DNA of 64,000 bases from Phytophthora hibernalis (GCA_012656075.1 JAAKBF010000324.1:1240001-1304000), one strand, 5' to 3'. Shown: positions 1-11,328, counted from the first letter of the stretch. Translations and numbers: made by a program. The notes: generated by a model not told the origin, from the letters alone.

Positions 1-442
1 TCTGCAAGCGATGCTCGCGCTTCTTACGCTGCAGGTAATCATACAGCATGCCGCCGCAGGAGAGATTCGAGATGAGTTCCCACGTGGGTTCGTCCTGATC
101 AGCCCATTTGATTATGAACTCTCGAATTGAGCGTCCAGTCTTCGTTGACATTGGCATTCGGTCTTCGACGATCTCGAGGACTTCGCTCTCGCCGGCCAGG
201 CGGTCTGGTATCTTCAGGTAAAAGCTCCTTGTCGAAGTCAAAGCGTGATTCCTCGGTCACATCCTGCGTCAACCGAGGCTACGGTCGATCCTCGAATTCA
301 TTCACCGCTTTGAGTCGGGAGACTTGGACCACCAGGTAGAACCGATACCCGCTGCGGTTAGGGAGCTCTAGCCCGTAAGCATACTCTTCAACCTCGGTCT
401 TAACTCGAAACGGACCGTGCCATCGGTGAGCCAATTTGTTCG

Positions 443-1903
443 CTAGCCTGGGTTTAACACTTCCATGTAGAGCCAGACACGGCTGCCTGGTTCAAAGAGA
501 GACCTCGTCACCACTTTAGTCAGCGGGTTCGTCATTCTGGTGGTCGTCCGTCGTTTCGTCGTCGGGTCGTCAAGATACAGCTGCCAAACCCTTAACGCGT
601 CGTTATGTTCGTTGGATCGGCGACTCCTCTCTGCTACTTGGTATTCCTTTGCCATTTCGAGCGCTATCCCTTGCTGGCGGTTGACTCTCTGCGCCATACC
701 ACGGCATCGGTTTGCCTACCGGACCTCGCCGGAGCGACGATGTCATTGCGTGGAGCGATGAGTGAGCATTCCACCCATGCACCAGAAAGAACGGTGTCTC
801 TTTTCGCGTCGTATCTTGCGAGTTGTTGATCGCAAAGACTAGTCGCTCAGCAATCTCATCCCAGTCCTGCTGCAACGGGTCTTCGACGTACATTTTCACT
901 GATGCATGACCGTCTTCACCAATCGTTCTTGCTGCCCGGTAGCCTGCGGCCGGTAGTTCATCGTCGCGCTCGACCTTGACTGCATCATATCGGTAAACGC
1001 CTGTAAGACCTCGCTCATAAAGCGTGGGTCCCTGTCGTGCCAAATGAGAGTCGGTGCGCCGAAACGTCGGTACATGCATTCTTCAACGCTTGAGCCACCA
1101 TTAGTGCAGACGTGTCAGACATCGCTTTGGCAATCACAAATCCGGTGTACGAACACTGAAACAGCAGCAAGCTGGTTGCCGCGTCGAGACAGCGGCAAAG
1201 GTATAACAAAGTCCATTGACACGATCTGGAATAGTCGTTCGGCCAGGATGTTGCCTGGTGAGTACCCTCGGAGCTGCGGTCGGCTCTTGCTAGAGCTGCA
1301 ATCAAGGCACGACTTCACGTGCTTTTCCACATCAGTGTACAGACCCAACTAGTAGTAGGCCAGCTTCACCCGCTAGAACGTCCTGACCACACCTTGGTGC
1401 CCGCCTTCCAGTGAGTCATGGCAATTCTGCAAGACCTCTTGAATCATCGTTGTTTGTACGTCTAGGAGCAGCTTGACTTCGTCTTGCTGACCCTCAGTCT
1501 TCCGACACATAGTAAAGCAATCTGTCGCTTGTCAGCACGAACTTGTCGGCAATCTTCCAGGCATTTCGAGCGTCTTTGTAGATAATCTTCCCAGTGTTAC
1601 CGCACAGCACCGACTTCATGATCGACCACCTCGACTCTTCATCTTGTGCTTTGGAGAATACGACGTCGTCGTTCTTCCTGCACCACCACTGGGTCGATGT
1701 CGTCTGCATTTGTTGTCGGTGTTAGCTCGGGTCCAGTTTGCTGCTCGTCCACCGGGTCCTCGCTGACTGCCCCTAGCTTCCGTCTGCTCAGCTGATTCTG
1801 CTTGAGTCTCCACCGGGCCTTCATCAGCGAACCTGACATGCTTCTTGCGAGCCTTGCTCTGTCGTCGAGTCAATACCGAAACCTCTCCGCGCTTTGGCCA
1901 CAC
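443..1903 (-). pseudogene. Integrase region of element A (broken)
   Basis: Minus-strand frames give, in order, the linker and start of the integrase zinc region near 1900-1500 (ending in LLYYVSED), the start of the catalytic core at 1115-1348 (SCLDCSSSK, then RGYSPGN and VSMDFVIPLPLSRRGN) and its C-terminal part at 603-1079 (DWDEIAERLVFAINNSQDTTR, then TPFFLVHGW). A tail to 443 matches the end of Gypsy polyproteins (FEPGSRVWLYME). At least three frame changes separate these pieces. The enzyme would insert the element cDNA into the host genome. Bases 1-442 belong to the same polyprotein tail, but I see no clean frame there. Confidence 0.8.
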
Positions 1904-2032
1904 AAAGTCAATGAACGTTTTACACGTCGGTCTAAATGGGCATCCAAAATTTGAACGAAATTGTCGGAGCTCAGTTTCACTTCCTTTTGACTTCGTCTGG
2001 AGGAGTGTCGTATATCATTTCAGTGATCCTGT

Positions 2033-2430
2033 TCAAGCTTGAGAGCTCGGCCTGCGTGTCCTTGTTGAGAACGACCTTGACACCTTTGTCTCGAGTGTTT
2101 CACCAGCCAATGAGACTGCTGCTGCGTTGTACTCCCGCAGCACGTGCAGGTACTTCGTGGATCGAAGTCTCGCTGTGAGTTCCGTGTGGTGACTTAGTTT
2201 CGCTAGCAGCGATTCCTTACGGCACGCGATCACCCCTAGTGCTTGCTGGATTTCAAATCTCGAGTCGCCTACCACCACCAAATTCTCAGCACCGTGTTCC
2301 AGAGCGGCTTGTACTCCGTTGTTCATGCCGGTATACTCTGCAAGGTTAACGGTGGTGCTTTTAAATACGCACTCGCAGCGATCACTACATGCCATTCAGG
2401 AAGTCGCCACACGATCCACAAACAGCTACC
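2033..2430 (-). pseudogene. Second (archaeal-type) RNase H of element A, C-terminal part
   Basis: Minus strand. The frame carries NLAEYTGMNNGV and LVVVGDSR, the E and D parts of an RNase H fold with D-E-D catalytic residues. The first part of the domain (DGSAKTE, then KYGGY) is found about 8.9 kb away at 11329-11450, because element B1 inserted between GGY and GS. The equivalent intact order is seen in element C near 20340-20520. The domain follows the usual Gypsy RNase H, so the polyprotein carries two. A broken linker toward the integrase occupies 1900-2040. Confidence 0.8.
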
Positions 2431-2434
2431 ATAG
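2431..2434. repeat. Target-site duplication ATAG, left copy
   Basis: ATAG lies directly before the TGTGGAG start of the B1 5' LTR, and the same four bases follow the B1 3' LTR at 11325-11328. Removing B1 and one copy rejoins the second RNase H of element A. Confidence 0.9.
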
Positions 2435-3535
2435 TGTGGAGAAGCGGGATCGTTGTTCTTGAGAGGAGACGCAATGCAGACTGGGGCATTGACGTGTGAC
2501 TGAATGACTATGACGAAGGACGAAGAAGGAATACGGGAAAAGTACGTGGCGTCCCACGGCACGTCTCAAGGGTGTCACAGGTCACGTTGCAAGTCGCAAT
2601 AATTACGACGTGCGTAATCATTTCGCCGGACGCAATCATTTCGCCGGACGCAATCATTCTGATTATCGCACTCGTTCCGACACATGATCGCGATTCGGAT
2701 TGACCCATATGGTGCAATCATCTTGATAACCCTGCGAGTGAATCTTACCGATCTGGTGCAATCATTCCAATACGCGATAAGGTGCAATCATTTGGACACG
2801 CGATCTGCGAGCGTTGATCTGGAGCAATCTTCTCGGAACGGTTGATGTGGGTACAATGGAGCTATCAATTCGTTACGGCACCGCGATCTTGGTACATAAT
2901 ATCAGGTTCAAGGTACGATGCGCAAACGGGAAGCACGCAAGAGGGATACGAAGGAGCGAGATAAGGAGAGATATTTAGGGCCTTTACTTTAGTATAATAT
3001 ATTCTGATTTGACTTGCAAGACACAAGTGGCTCCTATACCTTTGCGGTGAAGGAACTATTTTGGCCTACCCGACGAAGGACCACTAAGTCTGTCAATAAC
3101 CCGACGCACACCTGGGAAGCTTGGCCAGGGTACGCTCGCACATCAATCTCACCACAAGATCCCGCCAAGAGGAGGCGACAAGCAACGGAAAGGGCTACAA
3201 CAGCACAAGAAAAGGATACACCCCCACGCGATCGGCTTGAACCAAGACTCGATCGTAGCACACCGACGACCGCGTGAAGAATACCCGCGTGACCGTCACC
3301 CACCCAGACCCCGGAAGGAGCAAGCAAACAAGCTCCAGCCTCCGCCTTGCTCACCACTGAACGTCTTCGCGAACACCGGAAGAGCGTAACCCGCCCAGCC
3401 GTCGGGTACACAAGGTGATAACAACGTTTCGACCGCGCCAGATCAACGGAGTACCCCTCCGACAGTCGGCAGTCCGGGCGTACCGTGCGCAAGCTTCAAC
3501 CGCGTCAGCAATTTTCGTGAAGCAGCTTCGCCACA
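2435..3535 (+). repeat. 5' LTR of element B1 (1101 bp)
   Basis: Starts TGTGGAGAAGCGGG and ends TTCGCCACA. The upstream half holds repeated short blocks of the type GCAATCATT and GCGATCTG, including a local tandem duplication of ATTTCGCCGGACGCAATC near 2620-2660 that the 3' LTR lacks. It also lacks several GCGATC repeats that the 3' LTR has (10450-10590). The opposite strand is open for about 150 codons (3034-3492). Confidence 0.93.
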
Positions 3536-3536
3536 A

Positions 3537-3554
3537 TGGTGCGCGTGCCCGCAT
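3537..3554 (+). other. Putative primer-binding site of element B1
   Basis: One base after the LTR end the sequence reads TGGTGCGCGTGCCCGC. It begins with TGG, as expected for pairing with the CCA end of a tRNA, and sits where minus-strand DNA synthesis should start. I cannot name the tRNA. Confidence 0.5.
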
Positions 3555-3559
3555 CTTCG

Positions 3560-4500
3560 GGTGATTCACAGGGATTTCACCGTTTGTCCAAGATCAAGTC
3601 CGCTTTTGTCCGTGATCAGGCTACTTACAGCGAGAATTGTTTGGTTTTTGGTGGCTTGCTCACTGGACCTGCGCGCAACTGGTACCGACAGCTGAGTCGG
3701 ACGACGCGCAGCGAGTGGAAGGTTTGTCCAAGAGTTTTCAGATCCAGTACTGCGGACGTGGTGTGTCCGTCGCGAGGCAATATTACCATGCGCGGAAGAG
3801 TTCGGATGAGTCGCCGTTGGAGTATTTGCACCGCCAGAACGTCGCCGGGTTGCGAGCACAGCTCTCGATCAAAGACGGATCAGTCGAAGTCCGCCGTGAA
3901 CACGTCGGTCACTGCATTGGGACGCTTGACGACCGCGACCTAACCGGTCAATTAGCGCTGCTAAGGATCCCGGATGCGGACACGTTCGAAGAGACGTTGC
4001 GATCCCGGAAACGTGCGAAGGCGCGACAGGGGAAGATGCCGTACGGGTCAATCACACCGAAGCCAAGGCGCCAACGGGCACAGCGCCATCCGCTAACGCT
4101 CGCGCCGTCCGTGCAATCTATGCGACAGCCGATTCCAGCGACTCAGAACTGGATATGAGCGGATCGGAAGAAGACGGAGACATACACAAGGTCTACCTCG
4201 CTGCCGCCTCAGACCAACCCACGCGATCGCCGCCGGAACAAAATCAACGACGCTCCAACCGAGACGCGAACGTTCGCCAAACGAGTCGTCCGTCCGCGTT
4301 GTTGGAAGCAGAAGATCCACGAAAACCTTGTTCCCATTGCGGGTCATCAAAGCACCAATATATGGGTTGTTGGCAGCGTCTGACGTGCGAGAAGTGCGGC
4401 AAGAAGGGTCACCCGACCGATCGCTGCCTCTTCATCTGTAAGTCCTGCGGTGAGATCCACGGAGCGGAGAGTGCCCGATGGAAGAGTTCTACAACTTGAT
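3560..4500 (+). pseudogene. Gag of element B1 (frameshifted)
   Basis: The capsid-like part lies at 3560-4158 (ARNWYRQLSR, then SFQIQYCGRGVSVARQYYHA and YLHRQNVAGLRAQL, in shifting frames). A zinc-knuckle part follows at 4155-4499, with closely spaced Cys/His groups (CSHCGSSKH, CEKCGKKGH, CKSCGEIH). Compared with B2, the N-terminal region before the capsid is missing, so only about 25 bp lie between the primer site and the homologous segment. Gag would form the particle and bind RNA. Sequence from 4478 to about 4860 continues toward the protease without a recognised domain. Confidence 0.85.
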
Positions 4501-4859
4501 CCATCAGTGGTACACACCGAACAAGCACGGTGGCATGCTCCCGCAGGCGGCCGAGAAGATGTTAAAATTAGAACGCTCGCCGGTTTGGAATCCCGTACAC
4601 GACGAGCGTTCTAAGTTCTGCATTTATGCATATGTCGAAAAGCAATCGAAGTCAGATGTAAGAAAGCTGATTCAGCTGACCGACAATACTTGTGATCTTC
4701 GTGGCAAACGTACCATGCCGATCTTCAGTCCCCATCAGGCCGACGAATTCGGACGATCGGAGGTGACGATGGCCCTGGACCTCTTGCATGGGGAGTCGCG
4801 AGGATATTGGAAGTACCACGTGCCGGACAAGAAGTTCCGGCTGGCGAAAGCCGTGGGAA

Positions 4860-5501
4860 GATCAACAACGAAAAGCCACATTGCTGTTTGACAGCGGCGC
4901 CGAGGTGTCCATTCTGTATGCCGCCTTTGTTCGTAAGGTTGGGTGCTACGTGGATAACAGTCAAGAGTTGGAATATGAAGGAGTTGGTAAGAATCCCTAC
5001 ATGGCGGACGGACGTACCAGAATCAAGATGACGCTCACTGTATCGTTGGTGTACTTTCGACGTATGGGTCGGCCCACCCACCGGCGGACAAGACTTGGTC
5101 CTTGAATGGACTTCATGGTACCTGCTGGCATCCGCCTCGACCTGGCCGACGGATCGTTAAATCTTCCGGATGAAGTACGCATTCAGCTGGCCGGACGAAG
5201 GGAACGCTATGGAGAGAAGGTATCACATGTCAAGCTTGGAGAGCACTGCAATCTTGCGCCCGGAGGATCGGTTGAAGTCCGAAAGGATTTCATTCTGTCG
5301 AGCCATCGGAAACTGTGGGTCACCCTGGGAGAACGATGGGTGCCAAGTTTGGTTGCTGGACTGGGAAAAACTCGCTACCTGAATGTCACAAATATTGGTG
5401 ATCGGAAGTTCGTCTTGCCGGACGACACTCACGTTCGCATGTGGATCGAAGGTGACCGCGAACCTCGGACTCCTGGATTCGTGTTAATCGGATCCAGTTG
5501 A
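4860..5501 (+). pseudogene. Aspartic protease and following linker of element B1
   Basis: The active-site loop reads LLFDSGAEVSIL at about 4880-4915, the DSG form of the retropepsin motif. The second half of the fold (DFMVPAGIRLDLADGSLNLP) starts at 5106 in another frame after a stop. The linker that follows (5106-5501) matches the same region of elements A and C. It would cut the polyprotein during particle maturation. Frame breaks between the two halves make it inactive here. The stretch 5502-5870 is linker sequence with no usable frame. Confidence 0.82.
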
Positions 5502-5870
5502 TATACGGAGTGGCATCTAGCTTTCCAGGTCACCACGGATGAGTAACCCTGATGTAGACCTTGATCTGACCCCGCAGGGTCGTTGGTAGATCGACCTCGG
5601 TACGGAACGCCGACGAAGATCTTGCGCCGTCTTGCCAGAGGTGGCGACCACTACCGACGAGTTACGATCGAGGATATCCAGGTAGGCGATCCCGAATCAA
5701 ACTCCCCGAGGAGATCAATCGTCTGCGACATATCATCTGGCGACGGCGCCATATCCTGATCGGGAAGGGAAACGCGCTCCCGCCAGCAGCCGTCGGCGCA
5801 GTCTTCGACATCGACGTCGGAGGAGCAGCTCCGGCGCGTTGCCTCACAGTTCCGCGAGAATCTGTCGGAC

Positions 5871-6842
5871 GTGATCAAGAGTCTGCTCTCTGCGAAGATG
5901 ATCAAGCCATCGACTTCACCATGGGCGTCTCCGATCGTGATCATCTTCAAGAAGAACGGTTTTGACATCCGGCTCTGTATCGACTACAGACAATTGAATG
6001 TGCTGACGCGGTTGATGGTGTACCCCATGCCCATGATTAACGACCTTTTGGAAGATTTGGAGAAGGTCCTCTGGTACTGTTCCCTCGATATGGCGAGTGG
6101 GTTCTGGGTGATGTCTATGACCGAACGAGCTCGGAAAATATCAGCCTTCATCACACCTTTCGGTCTCTTTGAGTGGACGCGTATGCCTTTTGGCTTGAAG
6201 AACGCTCCGCAGATCTACCAGAGGCTGATCGACAACGCGCTAAACGGACACCTCCGAATCAGTGCTGATCAAGATCCCTCGAAGCTGATCGATGTGTTCG
6301 AAGCGTGTGAATCAGAGCCGAACCCTAAGCCGTCGGTACGGGAGAAGATCATACATCGACGACATCCCGGTGACAGCAACCACTTGGGATACGATGTGCG
6401 AAAAAGTCGAGAGGTTGTTGAACGCTTGTGAACGTTGGAATCTGTCGATCAGCGTGGTCAAGAGGTTCTGGAGCGGCGGAAGGTGGCTATTTGGGCCATC
6501 GGGTATCCGCTGAAGGTTTAGAAGCCGACCCGAAAGATCTTGAAACTCTGGGCAACCTCCCGTTTCCGCGGACGCCGATCGATGCAATCCTTCCTGGGGA
6601 GTTTGAACTATTACAGCCGCTTCATCGAAGACTTCGCGATCTACGCGGCGGTCTTGTACGAGTTGCGAGAAGCAGACTTTACGAGATGGGACGTCAGGAG
6701 AAGAACGACTCCGGGGACAAAGGGCTGGGGCGTGGAGCCACCAGCAGAGGATGTCAACCGTTGGACCCGAGCAAAGATTGCGTTCACGATGCTGAAAGCC
6801 AAAATCGTTTCCACCTCCGATCTTGAAACATTTCGATCCTGA
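5871..6842 (+). pseudogene. Reverse transcriptase of element B1
   Basis: The fingers and palm are in one frame (5871-6431): SPWASPIVIIFKKNG, then LCIDYRQLN, WYCSLDMASGFW and FGLKNAPQIYQR. The catalytic YIDD box lies in the next frame (6292-6513), so one base shift separates palm from active site. The same shift is present at the equivalent place in B2. The connection domain (YYSRFIEDFAIYAAVLYEL) follows at 6600-6680 in a third frame. Confidence 0.9.
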
Positions 6843-7242
6843 GCGTACGCCGGTAATCGTAATCTATGCGAGCCAGTGGGCGATCTCAGCGGCGCTCGTG
6901 CAGGAGCATGATGGCGTGTACTGGCCAGTAACGTTCACCAGCCGGACGTTGAAGTCCAACGAGCTCAACTACGGAATCGTCGACAAGGAAGTCTTGGCAC
7001 TCTTGCGGATGCTTGAAGTGAATTATACCCTGCTGACCACCAGGTCGATCTTGGTGCTGTCTCGGCATTCGACCTTAGCCTGGCTGGTCAACTCGACCGG
7101 TTTCCAAGGCCGGCTCGGAAACTGGGCCGCGTTGCTCTCCGAATGGACTTTGGAGATCAGGAAGTGTACGAAAGGGGAAGACGAGATCTTGGGAGTCATC
7201 GCGGCAAGCATCACCCTTCGCGCGGAAGTAGACAAACGTTGA
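6823..7242 (+). pseudogene. Ty3-type RNase H of element B1
   Basis: The frame reads HFDPERTPVIVIYASQWAIS, then FTSRTLKSNELNYGIVDKE and LLRMLEVNYTLL, the usual Gypsy RNase H or tether region directly after reverse transcriptase. In many active Gypsy elements the ASDWAIG-like motif carries the first catalytic Asp; here it reads ASQWAIS, so that Asp is lost or was degenerate already. This suggests why a second RNase H is kept downstream. Confidence 0.78.
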
Positions 7243-7870
7243 TCGCAATTGCACCAGTGAAGGAACCTCGACAGACGATCATCATGCCTCCGCCTACAGT
7301 GGAAGAAGAGGAGAGCCTGCTAGTCGCGAGTTTCGATGGATCAGCACGTGTCAAACGCAGTAGCGGAGCGTACAGTGCTATCATCTGGAAGCTGCCGGAA
7401 TGGACGATCGTGTCAGCCGCGTCGGAGTATGCACCCGATTTGACTGTGAACGAGGCCGAATACCGTGGTCTTCTGTTATGTTTCGATCTTCTGTCCGCCA
7501 TGGACAGGGGGCGGATTGTAATCTGTGGAGATTCCAAACTGGTGATCCGACAAATGCGAGGCGAGATCGCGCAACGCCCGGATGTTTGCAATTGCTGCGG
7601 AAGAAGGCGATGGATCAGCTTGGTCGTGGCCGAAGCACGAGTTCCTGCACATGAAACGAGATTGGAATCAAAGTGCAGACAAGTTAGCTAGCGCCGCCCT
7701 TCAACGCGAAGAAGGAACTGTGGTTACCTCGGAAGAAGATCGAAGACTTGATCACGCTCAACCGCCTGGACGAGCTTCTCGCCGAGATGATAGCAATGTC
7801 GCCCGCGTAGCCGCTGTAACGAGATCAACGCGAGTCGGAGGGCACCCCGAACGCCCTGGAAGAAGCAATC
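7243..7870 (+). pseudogene. Second, archaeal-type RNase H of element B1
   Basis: Within 7143-7691 the residues SFDGSARVK, VNEAEYRGLLL and ICGDSKLVIRQM give the D, E and D of a complete RNase H active site. They sit after the degenerate Ty3-type domain and before integrase. Such an added RNase H is known in some plant and oomycete Ty3/Gypsy lineages. The tail (7580-7870) continues into the linker to integrase with frame changes. The role would be removal of RNA from RNA:DNA hybrids. Confidence 0.78.
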
Positions 7871-9463
7871 GTGCAGCATATACGGGGTGAGCGGATTGTC
7901 CAAGCCCAGAATGAAGAGAAGTGGATAGTCGATCTGAAAGCGTACCTGAATGGAGACGTTGGAGGCTTGACTGCAAAGGAAGCGAAGACGTGCGCCAAGA
8001 TCGCAGATCATTATGAGCTGGACGAGAGCGATCTGCTGCTCTACTGCCCGCCGTCGACGGAGACGGACGAAGATCGGGACGAGGTCGCGAAGCTCGTAGT
8101 GCCGGAGACCCTGCAGCAAGACTTCTACCATTATCATACGAGTTTGGAAGGGGTCAGGGAATCGGAAGAACGTACCGTCGGATCAGAGCGCACTTTCACT
8201 GGAGAGGCTTGTTCAAGAGTGTCCAGCGCTATGTGGGAGAATGCACGGTTGTGAGACAGGGAAAGGATACCCCTTCGTGGGAGGTGAGTCGCCGGGAAAC
8301 CTGCAGGCTACGTACCCATTTCAGATCATCGCGATGGATCACATCCCGTCGCTGCCAAAGTCGTTTAAGGGAATACGGAGTTGCTGATATGGGTCGACCT
8401 GTTCTCAGGATATGTGATCGCGAAGGCGAGCGCGTCGAGGACAGCCCAGACGATCGCAGAGAATTACGAAGAATGCGTGTTCCGTCGGTTTGGCTATCCG
8501 ACACGACAGAGAACCCGGGTTCATGTCCGATTTCTTCCGCGCATTCAGCCGGATTGTGGGACATAAACAGAGGGCTACGATGGCGTATAGACATCAAGCG
8601 AACGGAACGGCCGAAAGAATGGTGCAAACGCTGACTTGCGCGCTTAAGATGTACGTCGCAGACGTGAATCAACAAGACTGGGACGAGTATGCCGAACGTC
8701 TGACGTTCGCGTTGAAGACGGCCCAAGATCGCGTGCGCGGAGACACGCCTTCTACTTGACCCACGGTTGGGACCCACGATCCACGTTGGAAGCGGCACTT
8801 CACCTGGGAAGTACGCGACGGCGCGATCGTGAGCCTCGACAGTGGAGATATCACGTGCAGAATCACTATGGGCGCGCAAGGAGGAGGTGAATGAACGACT
8901 CCGAGCCGCGATCCATCGCGGGCGGACGAGCAAAACGAAGACATCCGACCCCACGAGAGTATAGCTGGTGCGCAAATCTGGTTGTACTTGGCCATGTGTG
9001 GCCCGGTCCGTTTCTGTGATTGGGAACAACCATCAGAACCGGACCGTGCGATATGTGGGCCAATACGCGGCGAGATGGAGATCGCTGGCACCGAGTATCG
9101 CCTGTTTCCGGTCGTCCACGCATCCAAACTGAAGCCAGTGCGGAGTTTTCCGGATCGCCCTACGATGAAGTTAACTGTGGACGAGGGAGATCGTTTCGAT
9201 TTTGACGAAGCGATCTTACCAGAAGATAGCTGGGAAGAACGTCAGAAATGCGAAAAGAGATCGCAGGAATGAGATCGGGTCGACGGACGCGCTATGGCCG
9301 CGTTCACAGCGAATTCCGTGTACAGGAAAGGCTATGGCGACCCTTCATGGGTCGACGAAGCCATCTGAACTGTGGAGCCTTGCTGCGAGAATACGAGCGG
9401 GGAATGACCAATCACAGCCGCTCCGGAGTCATGCAGTCGTATGAGGCGGAGGAGAGCTCGTAG
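7871..9463 (+). pseudogene. Integrase and chromodomain-like tail of element B1
   Basis: The zinc-binding N-terminus lies near 8100-8260 (DFYHYHTSLEG and downstream Cys residues). The catalytic core has its first Asp in LLIWVDLFSGYVIAKAS (about 8380), its second in AIRHDREPGF (about 8490) and its Glu in ANGTAERMVQTL (about 8600). The C-terminal part reads QQDWDEYAERLTFALKTAQD. At 8982-9463 a stretch with YRLFPVVHASKLKP and then SYEAEESS resembles the chromodomain-bearing end of Gypsy polyproteins. At least five frame changes are present. Confidence 0.85.
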
Positions 9464-10171
9464 CAGGCTGACTGTTGCGGGTGGAAAGGGAAGAAGACTG
9501 TGTGGGGTGGCTGCACAGTATGGCGGGGAGGGTGTAGAATGACGCGGGGTAGGCCGCACAGTATGGTGGAAGGGAGTATTTCTGGAGTGAGTATAGATCG
9601 AGTGTCGAACACGACCTCGTTCCGAGTCCAAGATGCCTCGCAAGCACGTGTGAATTTAATGCCATCTACCGCGGTGGTGTTCCGACAGGACGTGGATTGA
9701 CCGACTATCCTGAAGTGCAATTTGATGTGCAACCTAGATAGCAAGTGGTGATCTATGGAGGCTATTAGTCTGCGATCAAGTTTTTCGGTGGGCGAATGTT
9801 GATGTAGGATTGCCGTCCAAGTGGAGGTTCGATTTGTAGGCCGGATCGCACCCGAAGTGATGCATCTGCCATTCGTCACCACCGCATCACATTCGCTGCG
9901 TCCAGTTGCCGCAGCGCGCGCTGTACATCATCGGAGTATCCTCAAACGGATCAAACTCCACAACATACACATGCGTAAGTGAGGAAGTCGATCATGACCA
10001 ACCTGCGTGACGTACGGGTCTTGAACAGTAGCAGAGGCTTCTGACGGCTTATCGAACAGCCAGCGCGTCTCGGTGTACTGCTGAAGGGTGCTAGAAACCA
10101 AAACGGGCAAACGATGACGTTAGTGTACGCGAATCGGCGGCTGCACAGCTTCTTCACGTACAGGGGGCGGT
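9464..10171 (+). other. 3' untranslated region of element B1
   Basis: No gene. The block GCACAGTATGG occurs twice (about 9511 and 9556). The same region is present inverted in B2 at 31492-32198. It ends in a purine-rich AGGGGGCGG directly before the 3' LTR, the likely plus-strand primer. Confidence 0.7.
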
Positions 10172-11324
10172 TGTGGAGAAGCGGGATCGTTGTTCTTCAG
10201 AGGAGACGCAATGCAGACTGGGGCGCTAACGTGGATTGAATGACTATGACGAAGGGCGAAGAAGGAGTACGGAAAAGTACATGGCGTCCCACGGCACGTC
10301 TCAAGGGTGTCGCATGTCACGTCGCAAGTCGCAATAATTACGACGTGCGTAATCATTTCGCCAGACGCAAACATTCTGATTATCGCAGTCATTCCGACAC
10401 ATGATCGAGATTCGGATTGACCTATCTGGTGCAATTATTTCGATACCCTGCGTGTGAATCCTCCTGATCGCATCTTATTAATACGCGATCTGGTGCACCA
10501 TTCCAATACGCGATCAGGTGCAATCATTTGGACACGCGATCTGTCAATATGCGATCTGTCAACATGCGATCTCACCAACTCGCGATCTGCGGGGTTGATC
10601 TGGAACAATCATTTCGGTACGGGCGATCACATGGATTGTGGGTACAATGGAGCTATCAATTCATTACGGTACCGCAATCTTGGTACATAATATCAGGTTC
10701 AGGGTACAATGCGCAAACAGGAAGCACGCAAGAGGATGGGAAGAGAGTGAGATGGGGAGAGAACTTTAGGCCTTTACTTTGGTATAATAGATTCCGATTT
10801 GCCTTGCAAGACGCAAGTGTTTTCTAGACTACCGGGGAAGGAGGTACATTGGCCTACCCGAAGAAGAACTCACTACGCCAACCAAGAACACGACGTACAC
10901 CTGGATAGCTTGGCCAGGGTACGCTCGCACATCAATCTCACCACAAGATCCCGCCAAGAGGAGGCGACAAGCAACGGAAAGGGCTACAACAGCACAAGAA
11001 AAGGATACACCCCACGCGATCGGCTTGAACCAAGACTCGATCGTAGCACACCGACGACCGCGTGAAGAATACCCGCGTGACCGTCACCCACCCAGACCCC
11101 GGAAGGAGCAAGCAAACAAGCTCCAGCCTCCGCCTTGCTCACCACTGAACGTCTTCGCGAACACCGGAAGAGCGTAACCCGCCCAGCCGTCGGGTACACA
11201 AGGTGATAACAACGTTTCGACCGCGCCAGATCAACGGAGTACCCCCTCCGACAGTCGGCAGTCCGGGCGTACCGTGCTCAAGCTTTGACCGCGTCAGCAA
11301 TTTTCGTGAAGCAGCTTCGCCACA
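10172..11324 (+). repeat. 3' LTR of element B1 (1153 bp)
   Basis: Starts TGTGGAGAAGCGGG and ends CGCCACA, followed by ATAG. It is about 50 bp longer than the 5' LTR, mainly because of extra GCGATC-containing repeats at 10450-10590, and it has the same length as the B2 LTR. Confidence 0.93.
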
Positions 11325-11328
11325 ATAG
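11325..11328. repeat. Target-site duplication ATAG, right copy
   Basis: Same four bases as 2431-2434; see that entry. Confidence 0.9.

Larger units (their letters stand above)
2435..11324 (+). mobile_element. Ty3/Gypsy LTR retrotransposon B1, both LTRs present, coding region decayed
   Basis: A complete 8.9-kb element bounded by LTRs (2435-3535 and 10172-11324) that begin TGTGG and end CCACA, with a 4-bp ATAG target duplication. Between them on the plus strand are gag with zinc knuckles, aspartic protease, reverse transcriptase, Ty3-type RNase H, a second RNase H, integrase and a chromodomain-like tail. A purine-rich tract (about 10160-10171) precedes the 3' LTR. Every domain is split by frameshifts or stops, so the copy cannot move by itself. 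A close relative, B2, lies at 30339-38978 on the other strand. Confidence 0.95.

Noticed and set aside
8229..9029. 266-codon minus-strand frame over the B1 integrase
   Set aside because: Mirror of the integrase coding strand; no domain of its own and low-complexity Ser/Arg content.
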